From Streptomyces pristinaespiralis (GTDB lineage: Bacteria > Actinomycetota > Actinomycetes > Streptomycetales > Streptomycetaceae): a DNA stretch of 64,000 bases. The position numbers and the translations under genes are program-made. The notes beneath the pieces are model-generated. The model ran no database searches. It was not told where the DNA came from and saw nothing but the letters and a program-made list of their open reading frames with translations. Of the stretch, positions 17,702-26,071 are shown piece after piece (positions within the stretch are counted from its first letter, which is position 1; each line of letters opens with the position of its first letter). The stretch lies in NCBI RefSeq assembly GCF_001278075.1, contig NZ_CP011340.1, forward strand, positions 4,464,001 through 4,528,000, written 5' to 3'.

Positions 17702-18292
17702 TCAGGGGCGCTGGGCGCCGGGGAAGCGGATGAACCGGGGCGGTACGGAAGCGGTGAGCCAGACGCCGTTGGCGCTCACCCGGAAGACATGACCGGCCCG
17801 GTGCAGCGCTCCGGCGTGGACGGAGAGGACGACGGGGCGGCCGCGCCGGGCGCCCACGCGGGTCGCCGTCTCCCGGTCGGGCGAGAGGTGCACGTCGTGG
17901 CGGGCCATGGGCAGCAGGCCGTCCGCGCGGATCGCGTCCAGATTGCGGGAGACGGTCCCGTGGTACAGGTATTCGGGCGGCTCCGAGGCGGGCAGGTCGA
18001 GATCGACGGCGACGGTGTGGCCCTGGTTGGCGCGGATGAGCGTGCCGTCGATGGTGAAACGGCGTTTGTCGTTGACGGCGACGACGTGCTCGAGCTCGGC
18101 ACGGGTGAAAGGGAAGCCGTGCTCGGACGCCGCCCGCATCAGATCGTCGATCTCCACCCAGCCGTTGGCGTCGAGGGTGATGCCGATCCGCTCCGGTTGG
18201 TGACGCAGATGCTTCGAGAGGTACTTCGACACCTTGACGGTGCGTCTCTCGTCCGGCGGCACTGTTCCGCCGGTTCCAGATGTCGGGTTCAT
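17702..18292 (-). CDS. kptA: RNA 2'-phosphotransferase, Tpt1/KptA family
   Basis: NAD+-dependent enzyme that removes an internal 2'-phosphate from RNA, releasing ADP-ribose 1'',2''-cyclic phosphate; some bacterial members also ADP-ribosylate RNA ends. Length 196 residues from ATG at 18292, with GGCGG just upstream. Motifs: SKYLSKHLRH with the catalytic Arg30-His31 pair, NDKRRFTID, ANQGHTV, LYHGT and the HDVHLS and VGARRGRPVVL blocks. The usual eukaryotic substrate (spliced tRNA) does not exist here, so the biological role is open. DnaA-box-like sequences lie just upstream. Confidence 0.92.
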   Translation of the reverse strand: MNPTSGTGGTVPPDERRTVKVSKYLSKHLRHQPERIGITLDANGWVEIDDLMRAASEHGFPFTRAELEHVVAVNDKRRFTIDGTLIRANQGHTVAVDLDLPASEPPEYLYHGTVSRNLDAIRADGLLPMARHDVHLSPDRETATRVGARRGRPVVLSVHAGALHRAGHVFRVSANGVWLTASVPPRFIRFPGAQRP

Positions 18293-18353
18293 GCCGCCAG
18301 CGTGCCCGGTGGGATGTCGCCGACGCCACTGAGAAAATTTCGGCCCCGAGGTT

Positions 18354-18407
18354 TGATCCACAAGCAACTCCGCTTATCCACAGGGGAATTGGCAGCTCTG
18401 TGGACAA
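18354..18407. promoter_or_regulatory. DnaA-box group between kptA and the MerR gene
   Basis: Three 9-mers: TGATCCACA (18354-18362, weak), TTATCCACA (18374-18382, E. coli-type perfect) and TTGTCCACA on the minus strand (18399-18407, Streptomyces consensus). They lie in the short, unusually AT-rich gap between two minus-strand genes. Confidence 0.65.
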
Positions 18408-18420
18408 CTGCTTTTACTTT

Positions 18421-19362
18421 TCAGTCTATTTGATCAACTTGCCGCGATCTTGCACGGTTTGACGCCATTGCATCCAATGCCCTGTTATGGAGCTCGCGTT
18501 CGGTTGCCGCGCGCACGAAGGCGGCAGCGTCGTCCGGACCAACCAGGCGTCGTACGGCACGCATTGTTCCGGCGGGGAGGATCACCGTCGTGCGCTCTTC
18601 CTCCGCCTTCGGCGGCCCGTCCGCCAAGAGGTGCTGCCGGAGGTGGAGCGTCGCGAACAGCCTCATGGCACGCGCCAGTTCGGCGTCGATCGTCTGCTGC
18701 GCGAGAGGGCGCAGCCGCCGGACGAGTGCCGCCGCTTCCGTCGCGTCGGAGTCGGTCGGCGGCCCGTTCTCCAGGAACCGCGCGAAGACGTGCTCGGTCG
18801 TGAACTCCAGGAAGCGGGAGGCGATGTGCTCGACCTGCTGCCGAACCTCCCTGAGATGTCCCGATATTGCGCTGAGCGGAACACCCGCCGCATGCAACTC
18901 AACGGCTACAGAGAGCTCTTGGGGGCTCGGCACGAGGAACTCGTCCTCTTCGCCCGGAATCGGCTCCAGTACGCCGAGAGCCACCGCCTCCGCGAGAGCG
19001 TCCTCGTCGGGCGCCCCGCCGAAGCGGCGCTCCAACTCCGCGCGGGAGATCCTCGTGCCCTCCTCGTCGGTCCACGGGCCCTGTACTTCGGCCACCAGAC
19101 CGAGGACTCCGCCGAGTCCGCGACCGGTGTCCCAGGCGTCCATAAGCTCCTTGATGGAGGCCAGTGTGTAGCCCCGGTCGAGGAGGTCCGCGATCTGGTG
19201 CAGGCGGTCGAGGTGGGCGGGGCCGTACACGTTGGACCGGCCCCGCCGCTCCGGCCTGGGCAGCAGCCCGCGGTCCTGATAGGCGCGGATGGTCCGGACC
19301 GTGGCCCCGCTGTGGTGCGCCAGGTCCTCGATCCGGTATTCGGCTGCGACATGTTCCGGCAA
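18421..19362 (-). CDS. MerR-family transcriptional regulator
   Basis: Predicted DNA-binding regulator of 313 residues. The winged helix-turn-helix is at about residues 9-75 (YRIEDLAHHSGATVRTIRAYQDRGLLPRPERRG is cut here to its core RTIRAYQDRGLLP). A long C-terminal region of about 230 residues follows, much longer than metal-type MerR proteins; it contains no Cys ligand cluster and looks like a helical effector domain. It is divergent from nothing and sits 35 bases downstream of the EphD-like fusion on the same strand, so it may be cotranscribed with it. Confidence 0.88.
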   Translation of the reverse strand: MPEHVAAEYRIEDLAHHSGATVRTIRAYQDRGLLPRPERRGRSNVYGPAHLDRLHQIADLLDRGYTLASIKELMDAWDTGRGLGGVLGLVAEVQGPWTDEEGTRISRAELERRFGGAPDEDALAEAVALGVLEPIPGEEDEFLVPSPQELSVAVELHAAGVPLSAISGHLREVRQQVEHIASRFLEFTTEHVFARFLENGPPTDSDATEAAALVRRLRPLAQQTIDAELARAMRLFATLHLRQHLLADGPPKAEEERTTVILPAGTMRAVRRLVGPDDAAAFVRAATERELHNRALDAMASNRARSRQVDQID

Positions 19363-19397
19363 ATCCCGCTCCCCTCAACCGCCTTCGGCGGCGCTGC

Positions 19398-21185
19398 TCA
19401 AAGCCGCGGCTCGATCCTCGCGAACGCGCGCAGCAGCCCCGGCGAGACGCGCGACAGCACACGAGCGCCGCGGGCCTCCGGGGTGACCGGTACGACGGCC
19501 TGGTTCCGCACGACGGCCCGCAGGATGGCCTCTGCGACCTTCTCCGGAGGGTAGTTGCGGAGCCCGTACAGCCGCGCGGTCCTCTTCTGCCGCCGCTTCT
19601 CCTCCGTCTCGTCCACCCCCGCGAAGCGGGCGGTGGCGGTGATGTTGGTGTTGACGATCCCGGGGCAGACCGCGGTGACCCCGATGTCCCGGCCGGCCAG
19701 TTCGGCACGCAGACACTCGCTGAGCATCAGCACCGCGGCCTTCGAGGTGCTGTACGCGGGCAGGGCCCGGGACGGCAAATAGGCAGCGGCGGAGGCGGTG
19801 TTGACAATGTGGCCGCCCTGGCCGCGCTCGGCCATCTGACCGCCGAAGATCCGGCAACCGTGGATCACTCCCCACAAGTTGACGTCCAGGACCTTCTTCC
19901 AGTCCTCCGAGCTCGTGTCCAGGAACGGTCCGGAGAGGCCGATCCCGGCGTTGTTGACCAGTACATCGACGACGCCGTATTCGGCGGCGACCTTCCCGGC
20001 CAGTTCCTCCATGGCTTGTTCGTCGCTGACGTCCACCACTTCGGCCCAGGCGTCGTAGGCGCCTGTGAGCAGGCACGTCTCAGCCGTGTCGGCCGCGCCC
20101 GCGGCGTCCCGGTCCGCGGCCACGACGCGCGCGCCGGCCGCCGCGAAGGCGAGTGCCGTGGCGCGGCCGATACCGCTGGCCGCTCCCGTCACCAGGACCA
20201 GCCGGCCGGCGAAGTGTTCCGCGTACGGCCCCGTTGCCGGCCGTGCCTGCGTCTCCTGACCGCGGGACCCGCCGTCGCGGGCCTCGTGCGTCTCGACGAA
20301 GTCGGCGATCCATGCGCTGAGTTGGTCCGGGCGCGTGCGGGGCACCCAGTGCTTGGCCGCCAGCGAGCGCCGGGTCAACTGCGGTACCCACTCGTCGAGA
20401 TCGTCGTACAGCCGCTCGGAGAGGAACGCGTCACCGGTCGGAGTGATCAGCTGGACCGGAGCGTGGGCGTGGGCGTCCGCGCGCGGGCGACGCAGCCGGG
20501 CGCGGATGTTGTCGCGGTAGAGCCAGGCGCCGCGGGCCGCGTCCTGCGGCAACGACGCCGTCGGGTAGTCGCCCGAGGGCACCTTCTCGATCCGCTGAAG
20601 GATTCCCGGCCAGTACTTGCCCAGCGGGCCGCGCCAGGCCAGCTCGGGCAGGACCGGCGTGTGCAGCATGTACACGTACCAGGACTTGGCGCCCTGGCCG
20701 AGCAGTTGGCCGACCCTCCTGGGCGTCGGGCGGACCGTCCGCCGTTTGATCCAGTGGCCGAAGTGGTCCAGGGACGGACCCGACATGGAGGTGAAGGAGG
20801 CGATGCGGCCCTCGGTCCGCCCGACCGTGACGAACTCCCACGCCTGCACGGAGCCCCAGTCGTGTCCGACCAGGTGCACGGGCCGGTCGGGACTCACGGC
20901 GTCGGCGACCGCCAGGAAATCGTCCGTCAGCTTTTCCAGCGTGAATCCGCCGCGCAACGGGACGGGGGCCGTGGAGCGGCCGTGGCCACGGACGTCGTAC
21001 AGCACCACGTGGAACTTCTCCGCGAGGCGGGTCGCGACCTTTGACCAGACCTCCTTGCTGTCGGGATAGCCGTGGACGAGCACCACGGTCGGCCGTGTCG
21101 CGTCGCCGAGCTCGGCGACGCACAGCTCGATCCCTCCCGTACTGATCCGGCGCTCACGCGCCGTCGGCAGTCCTCGCACGCTCAA
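19398..21185 (-). CDS. alpha/beta-hydrolase and short-chain dehydrogenase fusion, EphD-like
   Basis: Bifunctional protein of about 595 residues. The N half (about 1-300) is an epoxide-hydrolase-type alpha/beta hydrolase: HGYP oxyanion motif at about 38, nucleophile Asp109 in VGHDWGS and a candidate catalytic His279. The C half (about 325-595) is an SDR oxidoreductase: TGAASGIG at 333-340, NNAG and Tyr-x-x-x-Lys in YSTSK. This domain pairing is that of mycobacterial EphD (Rv2214c), linked there to mycolate metabolism, which Streptomyces lacks; the substrate here is unknown. Start: TTG at 21185 is best placed after GAGGAGAGG; GTG at 21179 is the alternative. The MerR gene follows directly. Confidence 0.88.
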   Translation of the reverse strand: MSVRGLPTARERRISTGGIELCVAELGDATRPTVVLVHGYPDSKEVWSKVATRLAEKFHVVLYDVRGHGRSTAPVPLRGGFTLEKLTDDFLAVADAVSPDRPVHLVGHDWGSVQAWEFVTVGRTEGRIASFTSMSGPSLDHFGHWIKRRTVRPTPRRVGQLLGQGAKSWYVYMLHTPVLPELAWRGPLGKYWPGILQRIEKVPSGDYPTASLPQDAARGAWLYRDNIRARLRRPRADAHAHAPVQLITPTGDAFLSERLYDDLDEWVPQLTRRSLAAKHWVPRTRPDQLSAWIADFVETHEARDGGSRGQETQARPATGPYAEHFAGRLVLVTGAASGIGRATALAFAAAGARVVAADRDAAGAADTAETCLLTGAYDAWAEVVDVSDEQAMEELAGKVAAEYGVVDVLVNNAGIGLSGPFLDTSSEDWKKVLDVNLWGVIHGCRIFGGQMAERGQGGHIVNTASAAAYLPSRALPAYSTSKAAVLMLSECLRAELAGRDIGVTAVCPGIVNTNITATARFAGVDETEEKRRQKRTARLYGLRNYPPEKVAEAILRAVVRNQAVVPVTPEARGARVLSRVSPGLLRAFARIEPRL

Positions 21186-21537
21186 CGGTCCTCTCCTCGG
21201 CACAGCCTCCGCACCCGGGCAGTCCTCCGGCCGGAAAGGCGCTTCCCAGGGGCTTCGGGGCCGCGAACGCCGTGCGGTCCCCACCCACGGGCCCCGGCCA
21301 CCGTCCGTCCCCCGGTGTGACACGCGCCGTAACCGGCCACTGATGAATGTGACAATGCCCGGCGGCTGCGTCAAGGGTCGTGCGGAGCCTGTGGAAAACC
21401 CGTCCGCCGTTCCTCCTCCCCCGAGAGCCGCGTCCACCAAGGTCGGACAGCCCTTACGGGCCTGTACCTCTTGAGTCGGAGACGGATAGAGCCGCGAGGC
21501 TGACGTCAGACGTGCCGTACGCCACTACCTTCGAAAC
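21186..21537. other. 352-bp divergent promoter region, EphD-like gene and ABC operon
   Basis: Holds the promoters of the two divergent units. The palindrome CTGACGTCAG at 21500-21509 lies 29 bases before the ABC start, and a weak DnaA-like TGTGGAAAA occurs near 21392. No gene is seen. Confidence 0.5.
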
Positions 21538-22503
21538 GTGACTGTGATCGCGACCGAAAGCCTGAGCAAGCGGTTCCCCAGGGTGACCGCGCTTGACCGG
21601 CTCTCCTTGGACATCGGCCCCGGTGTGACCGGCCTGGTGGGCGCCAACGGAGCCGGCAAGTCCACGTTGATCAAGATCCTGCTGGGTCTGTCCCCCGCCA
21701 CGGAAGGCCGTGCCGCCGTGCTCGGCCTGGACGTCGCCACCGACGGCGCCCGGATCCGCGAGCAGGTGGGCTACATGCCCGAGCACGACTGCCTGCCGCC
21801 GGACGTCTCCGCCACGGAGTTCGTCGTCCACATGGCGCGCATGTCCGGCCTCCCGCCGACCGCCGCACGAGAACGCACCGCGGACACGCTGCGCCACGTC
21901 GGCCTGTACGAGGAGCGGTACCGCCCCATCGGCGGTTACTCGACCGGCATGAAGCAGCGCGTCAAACTCGCGCAGGCCCTGGTCCACGACCCGAAGCTGG
22001 TCCTGCTCGACGAGCCGACCAACGGCCTCGACCCGGTCGGCCGTGACGAAATGCTCGGCCTGATCCGGCGCGTCCACACCGACTTCGGCATCTCGGTCCT
22101 GGTCACCTCCCATCTGCTCGGCGAACTCGAGCGCACCTGCGACCACGTCGTCGTCGTCGACGGCGGCACCCTGCTGCGTTCCAGCTCCACCAAGGAGTTC
22201 ACGCAGACGACGACCACCCTCGCGGTCGAGGTCACCGACTCCGACGCACATCCCGACGGAACGGCCGCGCTCCGTGCGGCCCTCACCGCCGCCGGACTCA
22301 AGCTGCACGACCGCACGGAGGACGGGCTGCCCGGCGCCGGCCACGTCCTCCTGCTCGAGGCGTCCGGCGAGGAGACGTACGACACCGTGCGCGACGCCGT
22401 CGCGGACCTCGGTCTCGGGCTCGTGCGCATGGAACAGCGACGCCACCACATCGCGGAGGTCTTCCGCCCTGAGGCCGCCAAGGCCATGGAGGTGCAGGCC
22501 TGA
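21538..22503 (+). CDS. ABC transporter ATP-binding protein (ABC-2 type, first pair)
   Basis: ATPase of 321 residues with Walker A GANGAGKST, signature YSTGMKQRVKLAQAL, Walker B LVLLDEPTNGLDP and the switch His in VTSHLLGELE. The extra C-terminal region of about 90 residues is typical of ABC-2 exporter ATPases. The GTG start has no strong Shine-Dalgarno and may be leaderless. The stop overlaps the permease start (TGATG), so the two are translationally coupled. The substrate cannot be predicted. Confidence 0.92.
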   Translation: MTVIATESLSKRFPRVTALDRLSLDIGPGVTGLVGANGAGKSTLIKILLGLSPATEGRAAVLGLDVATDGARIREQVGYMPEHDCLPPDVSATEFVVHMARMSGLPPTAARERTADTLRHVGLYEERYRPIGGYSTGMKQRVKLAQALVHDPKLVLLDEPTNGLDPVGRDEMLGLIRRVHTDFGISVLVTSHLLGELERTCDHVVVVDGGTLLRSSSTKEFTQTTTTLAVEVTDSDAHPDGTAALRAALTAAGLKLHDRTEDGLPGAGHVLLLEASGEETYDTVRDAVADLGLGLVRMEQRRHHIAEVFRPEAAKAMEVQA

Positions 22504-23411
22504 TGAGCACCCAGCCCCTCGGCGGACAGGCCCCCGGAACCACGCGGATCCACAACATCGGCTACCGCAACTACGACGGCCCCCGCCTCGGCCGCGCCTA
22601 CGCGCGCCGCTCCCTCTACTCGCAGTCGCTGCGCGGCGCCTTCGGTCTCGGCCGCTCGGCCAAGTCCAAGGTGCTGCCGATGATCCTCCTCGGCATCATG
22701 TGCATGGTCGCGGCGATCATCGTGGCCGTGGCGGTCGCCACCCCCAACATGACCGACCTGCCGCTGAAGTACACGCGCTACGCGATCATCATGCAGGCGC
22801 TGATCGCCCTGTTCCTCGCCTCGCAGGCACCGCAGTCCGTCTCCCGCGATCTGCGTTTCAAGTCCGTGCCGCTGTACTTCTCCCGTCCGATCGAACGCGT
22901 CGACTACGTCCTCGCCAAGTTCGCGGCGATGGCCTCCGCCGTCTTCGTGCTCACCGCCGCACCGCTGGTGATCCTTTACGCGGGCGCGCTGCTGGCGGAG
23001 TTCGACTTCGCCGATCAGACGAAGGGCTTCGCCCAGGGACTGGTCTCCGTGGCCGTCCTCTCGGTCCTGTTCGGCGGGATCGGGCTCGTGCTCGCCGCGT
23101 TCACTCCCCGCCGCGGCTTCGGCGTGGCCGCAGTGATCGCGACGCTCACCATCACCTACGGCGCGGTCTCCACCGTCCAGGCCATCGCCTGGGAAACGGG
23201 TTCCGCCGGTGTGATCCAGTGGCTGGGACTCTTCTCACCGGTCACGCTCATCGACGGGCTGCAGACCGCCTTCCTCGGCGCGACCTCCGCCTTCCCCGGC
23301 GGTGAGGGACCCGGCGCCGGCGTCGGAGTCGTCTACCTGCTCACCGTCCTCGCGCTCGTCGCCGGTTCGTACGGCGTCCTCATGCGCCGCTACCGAAAGG
23401 TCGGGCTGTGA
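22503..23411 (+). CDS. ABC-2 type permease (first pair)
   Basis: Membrane subunit of 302 residues with about six hydrophobic helices; the first (about 60-80) is followed by others around 95-115, 140-165, 175-200, 210-235 and the C-terminal helix before MRRYRKVGL. It overlaps the preceding ATPase gene by one base. A positively charged soluble N terminus of about 55 residues precedes the first helix. Partner of the 21538 ATPase. Confidence 0.88.
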   Translation: MSTQPLGGQAPGTTRIHNIGYRNYDGPRLGRAYARRSLYSQSLRGAFGLGRSAKSKVLPMILLGIMCMVAAIIVAVAVATPNMTDLPLKYTRYAIIMQALIALFLASQAPQSVSRDLRFKSVPLYFSRPIERVDYVLAKFAAMASAVFVLTAAPLVILYAGALLAEFDFADQTKGFAQGLVSVAVLSVLFGGIGLVLAAFTPRRGFGVAAVIATLTITYGAVSTVQAIAWETGSAGVIQWLGLFSPVTLIDGLQTAFLGATSAFPGGEGPGAGVGVVYLLTVLALVAGSYGVLMRRYRKVGL

Positions 23412-23460
23412 CCTCGCAACCGTCGCCCGCCACCACCCTTCCTAGGAATGCGCCGCGCCC

Positions 23461-24372
23461 ATGAGCACTCTTCGCATCGACAACACCTCTCGGTGGTTCG
23501 GCAACGTCGTCGCCGTCAACGACGTGACGATGACCATCGGCCCCGGCGTCACCGGCCTCCTCGGCCCCAACGGTGCGGGAAAGTCCACCCTCATCAACAT
23601 GATGGGCGGCTTCCTCGCCCCCTCGAACGGCACCGTCACCCTGGACGGAGCACAGATCTGGCGCAACGAGTCCGTGTACCGGCAGATCGGCGTCGTCCCG
23701 GAGCGGGAGGCGATGTACGACTTCCTCACCGGCCGTGAGTTCGTGGTCGCCAACGCCGAACTGCACGGGCTGGGCACGAAGGAGGCCCAGAGGGCGCTCG
23801 CGACGGTCGAGATGGAGTACGCGCAGGACCGCAAGGTCTCCACGTACAGCAAGGGCATGCGCCAGCGGGTGAAGATGGCTTCCGCCCTCGTGCACGACCC
23901 GTCGGTGCTGCTGCTCGACGAACCGTTCAACGGCATGGACCCGCGCCAGCGGATGCAGCTGATGGACCTGCTGCGGCGCATGGGCGCCGAGGGCCGTACG
24001 GTCCTGTTCTCCTCGCACATCCTGGAGGAGGTGGAGCAACTCGCCTCGCACATCGAGGTGATCGTCGCGGGACGCCACGCGGCCAGCGGCGACTTCCGCC
24101 GGATCCGCCGGCTGATGACGGACCGGCCGCACCGCTATCTCGTGCGCTCCAGCGACGACCGGGCGCTCGCCGCCGCCTTGATCGCCGACCCGTCGACCGC
24201 GGGGATCGAGGTCGACCTTGCCGAGGGCGCGCTGCGCATCCAGGCGGTGGACTTCGGCCGGTTCACCGAGCTCCTTCCGAGGGTCGCCCGCGAGCACTCC
24301 ATCCGGCTGCTGACGGTCTCGCCCTCCGACGAGTCCCTCGAGTCGGTCTTCTCCTACCTCGTAGCGGCCTGA
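23461..24372 (+). CDS. ABC transporter ATP-binding protein (second pair)
   Basis: ATPase of 303 residues: Walker A GPNGAGKST, signature YSKGMRQRVKMASAL, Walker B VLLLDEPFNGMDP and switch FSSHILEEVE. It is a paralogue of the first ATPase but diverged, so the operon encodes two distinct half-transporters that may form one asymmetric complex or two exporters. It lies 49 bases after the first permease; the ATG has only a distant AGGA. Confidence 0.92.
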   Translation: MSTLRIDNTSRWFGNVVAVNDVTMTIGPGVTGLLGPNGAGKSTLINMMGGFLAPSNGTVTLDGAQIWRNESVYRQIGVVPEREAMYDFLTGREFVVANAELHGLGTKEAQRALATVEMEYAQDRKVSTYSKGMRQRVKMASALVHDPSVLLLDEPFNGMDPRQRMQLMDLLRRMGAEGRTVLFSSHILEEVEQLASHIEVIVAGRHAASGDFRRIRRLMTDRPHRYLVRSSDDRALAAALIADPSTAGIEVDLAEGALRIQAVDFGRFTELLPRVAREHSIRLLTVSPSDESLESVFSYLVAA

Positions 24373-24389
24373 AAGGAGCTGTGACGGAC

Positions 24390-25109
24390 ATGTACAACCC
24401 CACAGTCGCCCGGCTCACCTATCGGGCCGTCCTCGGCAGGCGCCGAGCCGCGATCCTGTTCGTGCTCCCCGGCCTGCTGCTGCTGATCGCGGCCGCCGTA
24501 CGGGGCTTCAACGGGGCGGACGACCAGGTCGCCGCCGACGTCCTCGGCGGATTCGCCATCGCCACGATGGTGCCGCTGATCGGCGTCATCGCCGGTACGG
24601 GGTCGATCGGCCCGGAGATCGACGACGGCTCGATCGTCTATCTGCTCGCCAAGCCGGTGAAGCGGCCGACGATCATCTTCACCAAGCTCATCGTCGCGAT
24701 CGCCGTCACGATGGCCTTCTCCGCGGTGCCCACGTTCATCGCCGGGTTCATCCTGAACGGCAACGGCCAGCAGGTGGCCATCGCCTACACGGTGGCGGCG
24801 CTGGTGGCGTCGATCGCGTACAGCGCGCTCTTCCTGCTGCTCGGAACGGTCAGCCGGCACGCGGTGGTCATCGGCCTCGTCTACGCCCTGGTGTGGGAGA
24901 CCCTCTTCGGCAGCCTGGTGCCCGGCGCCCGGACGCTGAGCGTCCAGCAGTGGTCCCTGTCGCTCGCCGAGAAGATCGGCGGCGAGGGACTGATCGGCTC
25001 CGACGTGGGCCTGCCCGCGGCGGTGGCGCTGCTGGCGGGCGTCACGGTGGCCGCGACCTGGTACGCGGGCCAGAAGCTGCGGGTGCTCAAGCTCGCCGGC
25101 GAGGAGTGA
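24390..25109 (+). CDS. ABC-2 type permease (second pair)
   Basis: Membrane subunit of about 239 residues, six predicted helices, ABC-2 family with the conserved TGSIGPEIDDGSIVYLLAKP region after helix 2 and a second long loop before the last helix. Start: AAAGGAG at 24372-24378 is well spaced for the ATG at 24390; a GTG at 24381 is too close. It begins 17 bases after the ATPase stop and is the last gene before a strong terminator. Confidence 0.88.
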   Translation: MYNPTVARLTYRAVLGRRRAAILFVLPGLLLLIAAAVRGFNGADDQVAADVLGGFAIATMVPLIGVIAGTGSIGPEIDDGSIVYLLAKPVKRPTIIFTKLIVAIAVTMAFSAVPTFIAGFILNGNGQQVAIAYTVAALVASIAYSALFLLLGTVSRHAVVIGLVYALVWETLFGSLVPGARTLSVQQWSLSLAEKIGGEGLIGSDVGLPAAVALLAGVTVAATWYAGQKLRVLKLAGEE

Positions 25110-25122
25110 GCCGGGACCGTTC

Positions 25123-25169
25123 CGATATGCCTCGGCCCCTGCCCTTCCGGCAGGGGCCGAGGCATATCG
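25123..25169. terminator. 21-bp perfect-stem terminator after the ABC operon
   Basis: Arms 25123-25143 and 25149-25169 are perfectly complementary with a 5-nt loop. It begins 13 bases after the permease stop. No U tract follows, as usual in Streptomyces, and the structure works in both directions. Confidence 0.85.
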
Positions 25170-25193
25170 CGTAACTGTACGGTTATCGGCTCG

Positions 25194-25677
25194 TTGTCCA
25201 CCGTGCGTGGAGGCAACTGGAGTTCGTGACGTCGAGCGTTCGTGAAGTCGGGGATTGCCGGTGCCGGGCGACGTTCTCGCCCCGGGCCGGTCATTGAGTG
25301 GGATGCACCGTGAGCCGACCTCCGCTCCTGTGCCCGGGGAGAGGGCTGTCCCTGACGGTTTCACGAACGGAAGGCATTCCCATGCCGACGGAAATTGCCC
25401 TGCTCGAGTCGCGCGCGATGCGCGTCGAGCACGCGGGGCGTATCGAGGCGCTGGACAAGGTGAAGGCTCTGGTCCTGCTGCCCGACAGCATTCATGTGTC
25501 CACAGAGGGGGTCGCGCGCTACTTCGAAGTATCCACAGAGGTCATCAGGCAGGTGACGTCCCGGCATCGCGAGGAGCTCACCGAGAACGGAATGTGGGTG
25601 CTGCGCGGCGCTGACCTGCGCGAATATCAGAGTGACAAGATGTCACTCTCATCCGCCGGGGCGAAAAGTTATCCACA
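25194..25677. promoter_or_regulatory. dispersed DnaA-box group upstream of and inside the 25382 gene
   Basis: TTGTCCACC (25194-25202), GTGTCCACA (25496-25504), GTATCCACA (25529-25537) and perfect TTATCCACA (25669-25677), all on the plus strand. Three lie in the coding region, where they specify ordinary residues (HVSTE, VSTEV, SYPQ). Confidence 0.5.
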
Positions 25678-26071
25678 GCGCCGCTCCAGCCTCACCCTCT
25701 TCACCCGCCGGGCGGTCCTCAACATCGCGATGCTCCTCCGCGACAGTGACATCGCCCGGCGCGTCCGCACCCACCTTCTCGACGCCGAGGAGGGCCTGCG
25801 TGAGGTCTGTGCCTCGCTCGACCGGCGGGTCACCGCCGTCGAGCACTGCCTCGCCGGCGTCGGCGCGGCCCTTCAGGAGCTCGGTCCGGTGCTCGACCGG
25901 ATGTCGGAGCGGCTCGACCGCCTCGATCACCGGCTCGACGCCACCAACCGGGTCGTCGCCGCGATGAGCAACCGATTGTGCGAGCTGTCCGACGACATGG
26001 CCCGGATGGACGCCAGGATGGACGACTTCGCCCGGCAGTTGAGGGATCTTCGCCGGCGTGGTCGGCGCTGA
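25382..26071 (+). CDS. unrecognised DNA-binding-like protein with C-terminal coiled coil
   Basis: Protein of 229 residues from the ATG at 25382, with GAAGG upstream; a longer frame to 25298 has no conserved feel. The N-terminal part (about 20-110) resembles phage antirepressor/ORF6-type domains: an HTH-like VARYFEVSTEVIRQVTSRH segment, then LTLFTRRAVLNIAMLLRDSDIA and RRVRTHLLD. The C-terminal 100 residues are a heptad-rich coiled coil (VLDRMSERLDRLDHRLDATN and similar). No catalytic motif is seen. It is monocistronic, between a strong terminator and a convergent HAD gene. DNA binding is inferred; its gene carries several DnaA-box-like words. Confidence 0.75.
   Translation: MPTEIALLESRAMRVEHAGRIEALDKVKALVLLPDSIHVSTEGVARYFEVSTEVIRQVTSRHREELTENGMWVLRGADLREYQSDKMSLSSAGAKSYPQRRSSLTLFTRRAVLNIAMLLRDSDIARRVRTHLLDAEEGLREVCASLDRRVTAVEHCLAGVGAALQELGPVLDRMSERLDRLDHRLDATNRVVAAMSNRLCELSDDMARMDARMDDFARQLRDLRRRGRR

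Noticed and set aside
25350-25370. Second parS-like site (GTTTCACGAAC)
   Set aside because: Only one half of the palindrome matches; ParB binding is not expected.
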